17,868 bases of DNA, from positions 1 to 17,868 of the forward strand of contig NZ_JAILQF010000269.1 of NCBI RefSeq assembly GCF_024699075.1, read 5' to 3'. The position numbers and the translations under genes were made by a program. Source of the stretch: Butyrivibrio sp. GTDB taxonomy: Bacteria; Bacillota_A; Clostridia; Lachnospirales; Lachnospiraceae. The notes beneath the pieces are model-generated. The model did not search any database. It was given only the letters and a program-made list of their open reading frames with translations, and had not been told where the DNA came from. This document shows, piece by piece, positions 7,441 through 15,987 of this stretch; positions within the stretch are counted from its first letter, which is position 1, and every line of letters starts with the position of its first letter.

Positions 7441-8448
7441 TCACTGCTGACGCATTTCTACAATCTCAGGAAGTGTGGTATAGCTTTGGATCATAAGAGA
7501 AGGATTATCTATTTTTCTGATTATCATATCCGCTGCCTGAAGTCCCATATCATATACATTTATATCTATTACTGTAGGCTTTGGATCAATGATAGTTGTA
7601 TATGGATATATATCAAAAGTTACAAAAAATATATCATCAGGAACATTTAACTTAAATTCATTAATAGCTTTTGCAGCTCCAACTGCAAGTGTATTGTTCT
7701 CACAGACAATTGCTTTGGGTGCCTCCTTCATTGATAGAAGCTTCTTTGCAGATATATATCCCTCTTCCCAGGTTGACGAAGTATGAACGACATATTCAGG
7801 TGATATTTTCTTTCTGTATTTAAGCATCATCATCCTGAATCCGCGTTCTCTCTCATGAGAAATAAATTCGGTCTTCTTCCCGCCTATAAAAGATACAGGC
7901 GATACATCATGATTTGATAGATATTCTGCAGCATACTGTCCGGCAAGAAGATGATTAGTATCTACCCAGCACAGTCTGTTATTGAAGTCCGGATGTCCTA
8001 TTACTATATGAGGAAAAGAGTTATCAATTATCAAATCTGCAATTTCTTCATTGATAACAGATCCATGTATAACAATTCCATCAGCACTTTTTCTGGCGAT
8101 AATTCCTGCGACCGTCTCCTGTGGATGAAGATCATCTGAAATATCCATAAGCGTCATGGTATATCCATTTGCTGCAAGTCTTGAAAAAACGCCGCACATT
8201 ATATCAAACATATGAGGATTACTATAAGCTTCACCTTTTCCAAGTGATGTAAGATATATGATATTCCTGGTATTTCCACGAGCAAAACTCACTGCTCTTG
8301 CATTAGGAGTATAATTAAGCTCTTTTATGGCATTATTAACTTTATCTTTAGTAGCCTGGGAAATTGTTTTCCAATCATTTAGTACCTTAGACACGGTTGA
8401 TACGGAAACTCCTGCGTGTTTGGCTACATCTTTAATTGTAACAGCCAT
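7441..8448 (-). CDS. LacI-family transcriptional regulator, likely of the maltodextrin operon
   Basis: DNA-binding repressor with a sugar-sensing core, 335 residues. The N-terminal helix-turn-helix reads MAVTIKDVAKHAGVSVSTVSKVLNDW, followed by the hinge region KELNYTPNARAVSFARG. The rest is a periplasmic-binding-protein-like domain with IARKSADGIVIHGSV and VCENNTLAVGAAKAI. The start is set at the ATG at 8448 because the HTH starts there and GGGAGG lies eight bases upstream; an in-frame TTG at 8475 would add nine residues but has no ribosome site. It is divergent from the malE-malF-malG-amylase genes, so it probably controls them with a maltose-type effector, and it may autoregulate. The effector is inference. 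Confidence 0.9.
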   Translation of the reverse strand: MAVTIKDVAKHAGVSVSTVSKVLNDWKTISQATKDKVNNAIKELNYTPNARAVSFARGNTRNIIYLTSLGKGEAYSNPHMFDIMCGVFSRLAANGYTMTLMDISDDLHPQETVAGIIARKSADGIVIHGSVINEEIADLIIDNSFPHIVIGHPDFNNRLCWVDTNHLLAGQYAAEYLSNHDVSPVSFIGGKKTEFISHERERGFRMMMLKYRKKISPEYVVHTSSTWEEGYISAKKLLSMKEAPKAIVCENNTLAVGAAKAINEFKLNVPDDIFFVTFDIYPYTTIIDPKPTVIDINVYDMGLQAADMIIRKIDNPSLMIQSYTTLPEIVEMRQQ

Positions 8449-8505
8449 CCCTATATCCTCCCTATTTATTGCCAATTAAATGCTGATTATTTTGTAATTA
8501 ATCAT

Positions 8506-8535
8506 ATCATAACTACAATCAATTAAAGTGCACAA
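8506..8535 (-). promoter_or_regulatory. Candidate promoter of the LacI-family regulator
   Basis: On the minus strand TTGTGC (8535-8530) and TATGAT (8511-8506) are 18 bases apart. The -10 matches five of six consensus bases; the -35 is weaker. The transcript would start near 8499, about 50 bases before the ATG. The -35 overlaps a GTGCAC palindrome (8528-8533). Confidence 0.45.
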
Positions 8536-8580
8536 AAATAAAATTCTGGTATAGCGGTTTCCTAATATAATCATATACAA

Positions 8581-8590
8581 AAAACGTTTT
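8581..8590. promoter_or_regulatory. LacI-type operator in the divergent regulator/malE region
   Basis: AAAACGTTTT is a perfect palindrome with the central CG that LacI/GalR-family proteins favour. It ends four bases before the -35 box of the transporter promoter. A degenerate second copy may be ATAGCGGTTTCC (8551-8562), whose reverse complement shares the GGAAA-x-CG core. The location between a LacI-family gene and its likely target operon supports the assignment; binding itself is inferred. Confidence 0.6.
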
Positions 8591-8594
8591 CCTC

Positions 8595-8623
8595 TTGATA
8601 ATCAATATTTATCAGTTGATAAT
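8595..8623 (+). promoter_or_regulatory. Sigma-A promoter of the maltodextrin transporter operon
   Basis: TTGATA (8595-8600) and GATAAT (8618-8623) are separated by 17 bases, each five of six to consensus. The start point would be near 8630, leaving a leader of about 80 bases before the lipoprotein ATG. The -35 box is also the left half of an 11-base dyad TTGATAATCAA (8595-8605). Confidence 0.65.
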
Positions 8624-8708
8624 GCAGATATAAAGCATAGTTTTAGTAATGCAAAAATTTATTATTTTATCAAAAATAAAGAAATTATTTTCACAAGGAG
8701 GAAAAGGA

Positions 8709-10031
8709 ATGAAAAAGAAACTAATCAGTGTACTACTTAGTGGAATGATGGCTGCTTCAATGCTGACCGGTTGTGGCAATGAAAGCCAGGAAGTTAAGCA
8801 GATCGACGATCAGACAACAGCAGAATCTGCAAATGCATCTACTGAAAAGTCTGAATCATCGGCCTCTGAGGATGCTATAGCAAATCTTATAGCAGCAACA
8901 ACAGATCCTGTTGACCTCACGCTGTGGTGCTCAGAAACAGAAAGCTACCAAAAGGTAATGGCAGAACTTGTTGAAAACTTCAAGGCACAATATCCCGATG
9001 TTGAATTCAATATCACCATAGGTGCTGAATCAGAAGCCAACTGTAAAGATGATGTTCTTGCAGATGTAGAATCAGCTGGCGACTTGTTTGTATTTCCTGA
9101 CGATCAGCTTCTTGACCTCGTTAATGCCGGTGCTCTTCAGAGTGTGGAAGCAACCTATACATACGACCCGGCACAAACAAATGCTGCCGCTACTGTAGAA
9201 GCTGCATCTGTTGATGGCAAGCTTTATGCATATCCCATGACAGCTTCAAATGGATACTTCCTTTTCTATAACAAAAATTATCTTTCAGAAGATGATGTCA
9301 AGAGTTGGGACAGCCTTCTTGCCGCAGCTAACGAACAGGGCAAAACTGTAGGTATGGAAGTTTCAGGTGCATGGTTTATGTATGGATTCTTCGCAGGAGC
9401 CGGCCTTGAAATGAAACTAGGCGACGATGGCAAAAATATCTGTAATTGGAATGCCACAGATACTAAATATACGGGTGCATCTGTAGCACAGTCCATTTCA
9501 GATATCTGCAAAAATCCGGCAATGAAAAACTGCGTTAACGAAGATGCTCAGGCATTTGCCTTAAACGGAGAGATGATAGCTGATGTAAATGGTACATGGG
9601 CTACAAATGCATTCGTTGAAGCTTATGGTGATGGATATGCTGCAACCAAGCTTCCTACCTTTACTGTAGATGGCGAACAGGTTCAGATGGGATCATTTGC
9701 AGGATATAAATTTATCGGTGTAAATGCTTATTCCAAAAATCCCGGCTGGGCTATGCTTCTTGCAGAGTTCCTTACAAGCGAAGAAAGTCAGACAAAGATC
9801 GCGCTTGCAACAGGAGAGGGGCCATCAAATATAGTCGCTGCATCTTCTGAGGAAATAGCCAATGCTCCAGCACTTGCAGCTCTTTCTGAGCAGTCAGAAT
9901 ATGCTGATCTTCAGAGAGTTGGTGATAACTACTGGGCACCTGCAGCAACACTTGGCCAGTCACTTGTTGAAGGAAACTATACTGATATCCAGCAGCTTTT
10001 GGATGATGCTGTAGCTGGTATAACTCAGTAA
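8709..10031 (+). CDS. Maltodextrin-type ABC transporter substrate-binding lipoprotein (family 1, MalE-like)
   Basis: Cell-surface receptor for an oligosaccharide importer, 440 residues. The start at 8709 is chosen because MKKKLISVLLSGMMAASMLTGC is a clean lipoprotein signal (lipobox LTGC, Cys22) preceded by AAGGAGGAAAAGGA; an in-frame ATG at 8649 would add 20 residues and bury the signal. After a Ser/Thr/Glu-rich linker the mature part shows the family-1 pattern: DLTLWCSETESYQKVMAELVENF, then YPMTASNGYFLFYNKNYL and GSFAGYKFIGVNAYSKNPGWAMLLAEFLTSEESQTKIA, typical of MalE/CycB proteins. It heads the malF-malG-amylase cluster, and a hairpin separates it from malF. The likely ligand is maltose, maltodextrin or cyclodextrin, judged from the neighbouring amylase. 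Confidence 0.9.
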   Translation: MKKKLISVLLSGMMAASMLTGCGNESQEVKQIDDQTTAESANASTEKSESSASEDAIANLIAATTDPVDLTLWCSETESYQKVMAELVENFKAQYPDVEFNITIGAESEANCKDDVLADVESAGDLFVFPDDQLLDLVNAGALQSVEATYTYDPAQTNAAATVEAASVDGKLYAYPMTASNGYFLFYNKNYLSEDDVKSWDSLLAAANEQGKTVGMEVSGAWFMYGFFAGAGLEMKLGDDGKNICNWNATDTKYTGASVAQSISDICKNPAMKNCVNEDAQAFALNGEMIADVNGTWATNAFVEAYGDGYAATKLPTFTVDGEQVQMGSFAGYKFIGVNAYSKNPGWAMLLAEFLTSEESQTKIALATGEGPSNIVAASSEEIANAPALAALSEQSEYADLQRVGDNYWAPAATLGQSLVEGNYTDIQQLLDDAVAGITQ

Positions 10032-10098
10032 TGTATTTCAAATCACAAGAAATACTTTCTTAAAAATACATAGTAAAGCTTCTATGCAATAATCTTTT

Positions 10099-10130
10099 GC
10101 TTAATATACAATCCTCTCCTTTTATTAAGC
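10099..10130 (+). repeat. AT-rich hairpin downstream of the malE-like gene
   Basis: GCTTAATA (10099-10106) pairs with TATTAAGC (10123-10130) around a 16-base pyrimidine-rich loop. It is the first of two tandem dyads in the 213-base gap between the binding protein and first permease gene. Being AT-rich, it is less stable than the second. Confidence 0.45.
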
Positions 10131-10139
10131 ATCATTATA

Positions 10140-10165
10140 CGTAGTCCGCTTTTTGGCGGACTACG
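10140..10165 (+). terminator. Intercistronic GC-rich hairpin between malE- and malF-like genes
   Basis: CGTAGTCCGC (10140-10149) pairs perfectly with GCGGACTACG (10156-10165) around a 6-base T-rich loop. The following CTATTTAAAAC is a poor U tract. It is therefore probably a partial terminator or a 3'-end stabiliser that lets the binding protein be made in excess of the permeases, mirroring the hairpin after the other binding-protein gene in this window. Confidence 0.7.
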
Positions 10166-10244
10166 CTATTTAAAACAAAATGCACCTTCACCATATCGTT
10201 TTGGAATATCAAATGCATTTAATCTTTATTTAAAAGGAAACAAT

Positions 10245-11660
10245 ATGACAAAGATACGCGTTTCATACATTCGGGATTTCATAAAGATTTTTACCAAAGG
10301 AGATATCTTTACCAAATTTTCGCTTTTTATCTTTGGTATTGGATATGCAGCAAGAAAACAATATGCAAAAGCTATTATCATGCAGCTGATACAAGTGCTG
10401 TTTTTCTTATTCACCTTTGGCTTTTCACTTAAATATATATCCAAACTGGGAACTCTTGGAACCACTGAGCGAAAAGAAATCTTTGATCCTGCGACACTTA
10501 CCAAAGTGGTTAATGATTATGACAATTCTCTTATGATCTTATTGTGTGGAGTTATTGGCATTTTTATTATCTTTATGTATATACTTCTTTCTTTAAGTAA
10601 TGTCAGAGCAAACTATGAGTTGCAATGCCTTAAGCAGGAAGGAAAACATATAAATTCATTTTTTGAAGATATTAGCAACCTTTTTAATCACAAGTTCTAT
10701 ATAACTCTGTTGACACTTCCAAGTATAGGTATACTTCTTGTAAATGTTATTCCTATACTTTTCATGATATGTATCGCATTCACTAATTACGATGGAGATC
10801 ATCAGCCTCCAACTTATCTTTTTACATGGGTAGGTCTTGAAAACTTTAAGACCTTGTTTACATCAACATCAACCGTAACTTTTGGTTATGCCTTTGTCAG
10901 AATCCTTTTATGGACTCTTATCTGGGCCTTTTGTGCCACTTTTTCAACCTTCTATGGCGGAGTACTTCTGGCCAAATTTATAAACGATAAGAAAACCAGA
11001 TTCAAGAAACTCTGGAGAAGTCTTTTTGTCATAACCATAGCGATTCCTCAGTTCGTAACCCTTCTTCTTGTTGGCAAGATGTTCAGTGACTACGGCATTA
11101 TCAATAGTATTTGTAACAGGATCGGGCTGGTAGGATTTTTGCAGGATATAGGCCTTATAAGCCATGGTCTTAGTTACATTCCATTTCTGTCAAAACCTGG
11201 CTGGGCCAATGTTATGGTTCTTATTATCAATCTATGGGTAGGTATTCCATTTCAAATGCTTAGTGCAACGGGAATACTCATGAATATACCGGAAGATCAG
11301 CTTGAAAGCGCAAAAATAGACGGTGCAACTGAGCGTCAGATTTTCAGAAAGATCACGATGCCATATGTTCTATTTATTACAGGTCCTTCACTTGTAACTG
11401 CTTTTATTGCCAACATCAATAACTTCAACGTTATATATCTTTTGACCAATGATTATGTAACTACAAATATGAACTATGCCAATTCAAATGCTAAAGAGGT
11501 TGATCTTCTTATCACATGGTTATTCACACTGACCAATGATTATTCTAATTATAAAATGGCAAGTGTCATCGGTATATGCGTATTTGTCATAAGTGCAGGA
11601 CTGACACTTCTGACTTTTACCAGAATGATAGCAGGTAATAAAGAGGAGGAATTCCAATAA
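10245..11660 (+). CDS. Maltodextrin-type ABC permease, MalF-like
   Basis: Membrane subunit of a CUT1 oligosaccharide importer, 471 residues, longer than the usual 290-residue MalF-type Firmicute proteins because of an N-terminal extension with at least two extra membrane segments (about 24-66 and 96-117). The conserved core starts near residue 150 with FYITLLTLPSIGILLVNVIPILFM. The EAA loop that contacts the ATPase is ESAKIDGATERQIFRKITMP (354-373). The start ATG follows AAAAGGAAACAAT, an acceptable ribosome site. Its stop overlaps the next permease start by one base (TAATG). Such extended MalF forms are familiar in maltodextrin systems; the role is inferred from that and from the downstream amylase. 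Confidence 0.9.
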   Translation: MTKIRVSYIRDFIKIFTKGDIFTKFSLFIFGIGYAARKQYAKAIIMQLIQVLFFLFTFGFSLKYISKLGTLGTTERKEIFDPATLTKVVNDYDNSLMILLCGVIGIFIIFMYILLSLSNVRANYELQCLKQEGKHINSFFEDISNLFNHKFYITLLTLPSIGILLVNVIPILFMICIAFTNYDGDHQPPTYLFTWVGLENFKTLFTSTSTVTFGYAFVRILLWTLIWAFCATFSTFYGGVLLAKFINDKKTRFKKLWRSLFVITIAIPQFVTLLLVGKMFSDYGIINSICNRIGLVGFLQDIGLISHGLSYIPFLSKPGWANVMVLIINLWVGIPFQMLSATGILMNIPEDQLESAKIDGATERQIFRKITMPYVLFITGPSLVTAFIANINNFNVIYLLTNDYVTTNMNYANSNAKEVDLLITWLFTLTNDYSNYKMASVIGICVFVISAGLTLLTFTRMIAGNKEEEFQ

Positions 11661-12502
11661 TGCAAAAAAAGATAAGACTTATACTACGTCATATATTTCT
11701 GGCATTCCTTTCATTTATATGGCTTATACCAATTATATGGCTTTTTGTAACTTCCTTAAGCTCATATAAAGGTATCAATACCATGCACTTTTTCCCTACT
11801 AAATGGTCACTTGATAACTATATCCAGCTTTTTGCAAGGCCTGACACTGTTGCTAACTTTCCTGCATGGTTTATGAATTCTCTGATAATCGGATTTTTTA
11901 CCTGCCTGATATCATCCACCTTTGTACTTATGGTTTCTTATGCCTTTAGCTGTATGCGATTCTCCGGAAGAAAACAGCTTATGAGCCTTTATATAATACT
12001 TGGTATGTTTCCGGGTGTATTATCTATGATCGCAATTTATTTTGTCATGAAACTTCTGGGCCTTACCAACAGTATATTAGGACTTATAATCATATATTCT
12101 GCCGGTTCAGGTCTTGGCTATCTTATCTGCAAAGGCTTTTTTGATACTATTCCTATCTCACTTAGAGAATCTGCAAAGCTTGAAGGCGCTTCAGAATATA
12201 CGATATTTACTAAAATCGTTATACCCCTGTCCAAGCCCATCATAGTATACACAGTTATAAACGCTTTTCTTTCTCCCTGGATGGATTTTGTTATGGCAAG
12301 ACTAATGATAAGATCCAAGGATCCTTCCGATTGGACCGTAGCCATGGGGCTATTTAATCTGGTCCAAAGGACACTTGTTGGAGATTACTTCTCTGTATTC
12401 TGCGCAGGAGGAATAATTGTAGCAATACCGATATCACTGCTTTTCCTTATCATGCAGCGCTTTTATGTTGAAGGAATAACAGGAGGAGCTGTAAAGGGTT
12501 AG
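11660..12502 (+). CDS. Maltodextrin-type ABC permease, MalG-like
   Basis: Second membrane subunit of the CUT1 importer, 280 residues with about six membrane segments. The N-terminus (HIFLAFLSFIWLIPIIWLFVTSL) is the first transmembrane helix, and the conserved TKWSLDNYIQLF segment follows. The EAA loop is ESAKLEGASEYTIFTKIVIP (170-189). The C-terminus FYVEGITGGAVKG is the standard MalG ending. The GTG-free start ATG shares its A with the stop of the malF-like gene, behind GAGGAGGAATTCC, so the two permeases are translationally coupled. No ATPase gene follows; a shared MsmX/UgpC-type ATPase encoded elsewhere is expected, as in many Firmicutes. Confidence 0.93.
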   Translation: MQKKIRLILRHIFLAFLSFIWLIPIIWLFVTSLSSYKGINTMHFFPTKWSLDNYIQLFARPDTVANFPAWFMNSLIIGFFTCLISSTFVLMVSYAFSCMRFSGRKQLMSLYIILGMFPGVLSMIAIYFVMKLLGLTNSILGLIIIYSAGSGLGYLICKGFFDTIPISLRESAKLEGASEYTIFTKIVIPLSKPIIVYTVINAFLSPWMDFVMARLMIRSKDPSDWTVAMGLFNLVQRTLVGDYFSVFCAGGIIVAIPISLLFLIMQRFYVEGITGGAVKG

Positions 12503-12582
12503 GACTCCACTACGATACTACTTTATCTAATGCTATTTTCTATTTTTATATACTTTAATACTTACAAATAACGGAGCAATTT

Positions 12583-14310
12583 ATGATAAAAGAAGCTGTA
12601 CTTCACATTCCACTCTCGCAATATGCATATGCAATAAGCGAAGATACAATTACATTAAGAATAAGAACAGCTAAAGATGACTTAAGATCAATAGCAGTTT
12701 TTTATGGTGACCGCGTTGCCTATGAAGAGCCTATCCCGGTCACTAAAGTTTCTATGCACAAATGTGCATCGGATGACCTTTTTGATTATTACGAGGCTAT
12801 TATAACTACAGACTTAACCCGCATCTGCTACTATTTTGGCCTTGAAGACAATGATACTACTACATATTACTATTCAAGGGGTTTTACCAGCCTGATGAAT
12901 GCCCACAGGACTGAATATTTTCAATTTCCATATATTAGACGAGAAGATATTATTAATATTCCATCATGGGCCTATAACAGTGTAATGTACCATATTTTCC
13001 CGGATAGCTTTGCTAATGGCCAAAGAACTATAGACAAAAGCAAAGCCTTAACTATCACTACTTATAAAGGTTCTAGTTTCAGCAGGCTTGGAGGTACATT
13101 AAGAGGTATCATTGACAATCTTGATCATATCAAAGATCTCGGCGTTAACCTCATATATTTAAACCCAATTTTTATAGCTAATTCCTATCACAAATACGAC
13201 ACCATTGACTATTTTAATATTGACCCTTGTATTGGTAGTAACGAAGATTTCAAAGAGCTTGTAACTAAGATCCATCAAAATGGTATGAGGATCATTCTGG
13301 ACGGAGTATTCAATCATTGCGGTCCTGACTTTTTGGCCTTTAAAGACGTTCTTAAAAATGGAGAAAAGTCAAAGTATATCAACTGGTTCTATAAGCTGAA
13401 ATTCCCTATTGAATATAAGGATCCTCCAAATTATGAATGCTTTGCTTACGTAAAGGAGATGCCAAAGCTTAATACCGGTAATCCTGAAGTCAGGGATTAT
13501 ATATGTAAAGTTGGGCAGTACTGGATCAAAGAATATGGAATAGACGGATGGCGCCTTGATGTAGCCAATGAAGTAGATCATGACACTTGGAGAGCCTTTA
13601 AAAATTCTGTCCTTACTGTGCGACCTGATGCCCTCCTTATTGCAGAGATTTGGGAAGATGCAGATGTATGGCTAAAGGGTGATCAGTTTCATTGTGCCAT
13701 GAACTATACTTTCACTTACCTGTGCAGAGATTTTTTTGCCCAAAATAAGATTAATGCCATTATGTTTGACCAGCAAATTCAAAAATCCCTAATGCGCTAT
13801 CCAAGGCCTGTAGCTAATGCACAAATGAACTTCCTTGATTCTCATGATGTTCCAAGATTCCTTAGTTACTGTAAAGGTAATATTAAAAAGCTGGCTTTGG
13901 CATACTTTTATCTGATAATGGCTCCTGGAATTCCTTCAATATTCTATGGGGATGAATGTCTTATTTCAGGTGTCACAGAATATGAATATCGCTCTCCTAT
14001 GGACTGGAACAATATAGACAACGAGTTTAGTTCATATCTTAAAAGATGGATTCTCGTACGAAATAACAGTGATCCTATAAAAAAAGGCGATTATACAACC
14101 ATTTACGCAGATAATGACGGACTTTATATTTTTAAAAGAGAATATAATGATCAGGCTGTATTTGTTGTAATTAATAATTCTGATAAAGATATATCTGTTG
14201 TACCTGATGATGTCAGATCACTTCTTTACAATAAAAGTGACCTTATTACTAATAAAATAGTTAATGATCCTTTTTCATTTAAAGCTTTATCAGGTTACAT
14301 AATTGAGTAA
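12583..14310 (+). CDS. Cytoplasmic GH13 neopullulanase/cyclomaltodextrinase/maltogenic amylase
   Basis: Alpha-glucan hydrolase, 575 residues, with no signal peptide, so it acts on imported malto-oligosaccharides or cyclodextrins in the cytoplasm. Residues 1 to about 120 form an N-terminal CBM34-like beta domain (LSQYAYAISEDTITLRIRTA ... YYFGLED), typical of subfamily GH13_20. The catalytic barrel shows region I DGVFNHCG (240-247), region II DGWRLDVANEVDH with nucleophile D326, region III AEIWEDADVWL with acid/base E355, and region IV FLDSHDVPRF with stabiliser D422 next to H421. All key residues are present. The ATG follows ACGGAGCAATTT. It lies 80 bases after the malG-like gene in the same direction, and a terminator follows, so it closes the operon. 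Exact preference within the neopullulanase/cyclomaltodextrinase group cannot be decided. Confidence 0.92.
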   Translation: MIKEAVLHIPLSQYAYAISEDTITLRIRTAKDDLRSIAVFYGDRVAYEEPIPVTKVSMHKCASDDLFDYYEAIITTDLTRICYYFGLEDNDTTTYYYSRGFTSLMNAHRTEYFQFPYIRREDIINIPSWAYNSVMYHIFPDSFANGQRTIDKSKALTITTYKGSSFSRLGGTLRGIIDNLDHIKDLGVNLIYLNPIFIANSYHKYDTIDYFNIDPCIGSNEDFKELVTKIHQNGMRIILDGVFNHCGPDFLAFKDVLKNGEKSKYINWFYKLKFPIEYKDPPNYECFAYVKEMPKLNTGNPEVRDYICKVGQYWIKEYGIDGWRLDVANEVDHDTWRAFKNSVLTVRPDALLIAEIWEDADVWLKGDQFHCAMNYTFTYLCRDFFAQNKINAIMFDQQIQKSLMRYPRPVANAQMNFLDSHDVPRFLSYCKGNIKKLALAYFYLIMAPGIPSIFYGDECLISGVTEYEYRSPMDWNNIDNEFSSYLKRWILVRNNSDPIKKGDYTTIYADNDGLYIFKREYNDQAVFVVINNSDKDISVVPDDVRSLLYNKSDLITNKIVNDPFSFKALSGYIIE

Positions 14311-14358
14311 AAAAATATCATGTAATAATAATTGGTTTTCTATTTAGATCAGCGAACT

Positions 14359-14390
14359 ACTCCGACTTGTGAAAGTCGGAGTTTCTTGCT
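14359..14390 (+). terminator. Terminator of the maltodextrin operon
   Basis: ACTCCGACTT (14359-14368) pairs perfectly with AAGTCGGAGT (14373-14382) around GTGA. The stem is followed by TTTCTTG, a short interrupted U tract. It lies about 50 bases after the amylase stop codon and is the only stable hairpin there. Confidence 0.75.
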
Positions 14391-14485
14391 AAAAAAGCTA
14401 AAGTTGGCCATAAAAACATCCGAAAAATATTTGGGATATTTTTAATGCTATTTATTTATTATTTACAGAAAGGACGGATGTTCTT
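14391..14485 (+). promoter_or_regulatory. Leader/promoter region of the chemoreceptor gene with nested inverted repeats
   Basis: Two dyads are visible: AACATCCG (14416-14423) with CGGATGTT (14475-14482), and inside it AAAAATAT (14424-14431) with ATATTTTT (14437-14444) around TTGGG. The distal arm CGGATGTT directly abuts the ribosome site AAAGGA (14469-14474), three bases from the ATG. TAAAGTTG (from 14399) followed by TCCGAAAA (14420-14427) resembles a motility sigma-D promoter (TAAA...GCCGATAA), but the spacing is 17 bases rather than about 15. No clear sigma-A promoter was found. Confidence 0.35.
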
Positions 14486-15952
14486 ATGAATGCTAAGCAG
14501 TACGAAAGAGCCAACAAAAACAGTTATGCTGTTACAAGTGTTATTATTATCAGCGGTATCATACTTGCTGTATTTGATATCATACAAAATGGCATGGATG
14601 CAGGAAGTAATGTGATCATTCTAAGCGCTATAATTGGTGGTATCATGACATCTATAGGTTTTTTCAGATTTAAGAGTGTAAAACTTGGTTCGATCCTTAT
14701 TATGGGCGGAGCGACTTTATTCTACTTCGTACTACTTATTGCGATCAATGATATTGCCTATTTCGCCTTCGGTCTTCCAATTCTTTTATGCAGCATCGTA
14801 TATCTGAATGTAAGGCTTTGTAAAATAGGTATTGTTGCCATCCTTCTTTCTTTTTCTATTACAGTTGTAAAGAACCGCATAGCAAATGGCTATTTTGATG
14901 CTGAACAACTCCCTGCTTTTATAACCTTATCGCTTGCATTCATCGCATGCCTTAGCACAGTAACTCTTTTGACAAAGTTCAATGAAGAAAACAATGAAGT
15001 CATAAGCAAGAATGCTCAAAAGTCCCTTGAAACTGGTAATCAGATGGCTGATATTGCTAATACTATCACCGATCTGTTCAACTCATCCCAGCAGAACATG
15101 CAGGACCTTACAGATATAATAAGCTCTCAGCACAATGGAATGAAGGACATCGCAACCAGCATGGAAAGTACGGCTCAGGCTATAACCGTTCAGGCTCAGA
15201 GGGTCCAGGAAATCCAGGACCAGACCAATGCAACAGAGCAGCATAGAAAAGATATGACCAAGGCTTCTGAAAATGCTCAGGAAGCTGTAGCAGAAGGTGT
15301 TAAAGGAATAGAAGAACTTAAAGCAAAATCTGAAGATGTATCCAGAACAAGTCAGGTAACTGTTGATGCTACTATGGCCGTCAAAGACAAGGTTGCAGAA
15401 GTTACTAATATTGTAACTTCAATCCTGTCTATATCTAAGCAGACCAATCTTCTTGCACTTAATGCAAGTATAGAAGCTGCAAGAGCAGGTGAAGCAGGAA
15501 AGGGCTTTGCAGTCGTTGCCAATGATGTAAGAGAACTTGCGGCAGAAACCAATACAGCTTCAAACGAAATAACAAATATCATAAATGAGCTTACAGAAGA
15601 TGTTCAGAAAGCGATGGATAGTATCGATGATACTGTAACTTCTGTTTCTGCTCAAAATGAGATGATAGAAAAAGTCGGAGAAAATTTTACCAGTATAAAT
15701 GATAACGTAAGTGAAATGCTCGATAAGTTCGCAGAAATGGGCGAAGGAATGAAGCTTATCGCAAGCTCCACAACAGAGATCAATGATAGTATCTCAAACC
15801 TGTCTGCAACAAGCCAGGAAGTTGCTTCCCTTTCAAACGAAGGAGAAAGATCTTCAGAAGATGCAGTAGAAAAATTCGAAGTCTTCAAAGGCGTTCTTTT
15901 GAACATATTCCAGGAATCAAACAAGCTTCGTGACATGCAAACAACAGAGTAA
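14486..15952 (+). CDS. Methyl-accepting chemotaxis protein without HAMP domain
   Basis: Membrane chemoreceptor that controls the CheA kinase, 488 residues. The N-terminal third is almost wholly hydrophobic, with about six membrane segments (roughly 14-34, 42-60, 67-87, 90-108, 112-128 and 143-163) and only short loops. There is no sizeable extracellular ligand domain and no recognisable HAMP, so it probably senses within or near the membrane. The cytoplasmic coiled coil (about 170-475) carries the conserved hairpin tip [18 protein letters not shown] (from Q319) continuing [17 protein letters not shown]. No C-terminal CheR/CheB tether pentapeptide is present (ending RDMQTTE). The ATG follows AAAGGACGGATGTTCTT. 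Its position beside a sugar-uptake operon is suggestive but gives no proof of the attractant. Confidence 0.92.
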   Translation: MNAKQYERANKNSYAVTSVIIISGIILAVFDIIQNGMDAGSNVIILSAIIGGIMTSIGFFRFKSVKLGSILIMGGATLFYFVLLIAINDIAYFAFGLPILLCSIVYLNVRLCKIGIVAILLSFSITVVKNRIANGYFDAEQLPAFITLSLAFIACLSTVTLLTKFNEENNEVISKNAQKSLETGNQMADIANTITDLFNSSQQNMQDLTDIISSQHNGMKDIATSMESTAQAITVQAQRVQEIQDQTNATEQHRKDMTKASENAQEAVAEGVKGIEELKAKSEDVSRTSQVTVDATMAVKDKVAEVTNIVTSILSISKQTNLLALNASIEAARAGEAGKGFAVVANDVRELAAETNTASNEITNIINELTEDVQKAMDSIDDTVTSVSAQNEMIEKVGENFTSINDNVSEMLDKFAEMGEGMKLIASSTTEINDSISNLSATSQEVASLSNEGERSSEDAVEKFEVFKGVLLNIFQESNKLRDMQTTE

Positions 15953-15987
15953 TTGCTCCAAGCTTCGCACATACATTACACTGTTTC

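Noticed and set aside
8449..8475. In-frame TTG start extending the LacI-family regulator by nine residues
   Set aside because: There is no ribosome site before the TTG, while GGGAGG sits eight bases before the ATG at 8448, exactly where the family's HTH begins.
8649..8708. Upstream ATG extending the MalE-like protein by 20 residues
   Set aside because: It would place a lysine-rich segment before the lipoprotein signal and lacks a ribosome site. The ATG at 8709 has AAGGAGG and gives a perfect lipobox spacing.
12503..12582. TATACT (12549-12554) as a separate promoter for the GH13 enzyme
   Set aside because: No acceptable -35 hexamer lies 16-18 bases upstream, and no terminator separates the gene from the malG-like gene, so co-transcription is simpler.
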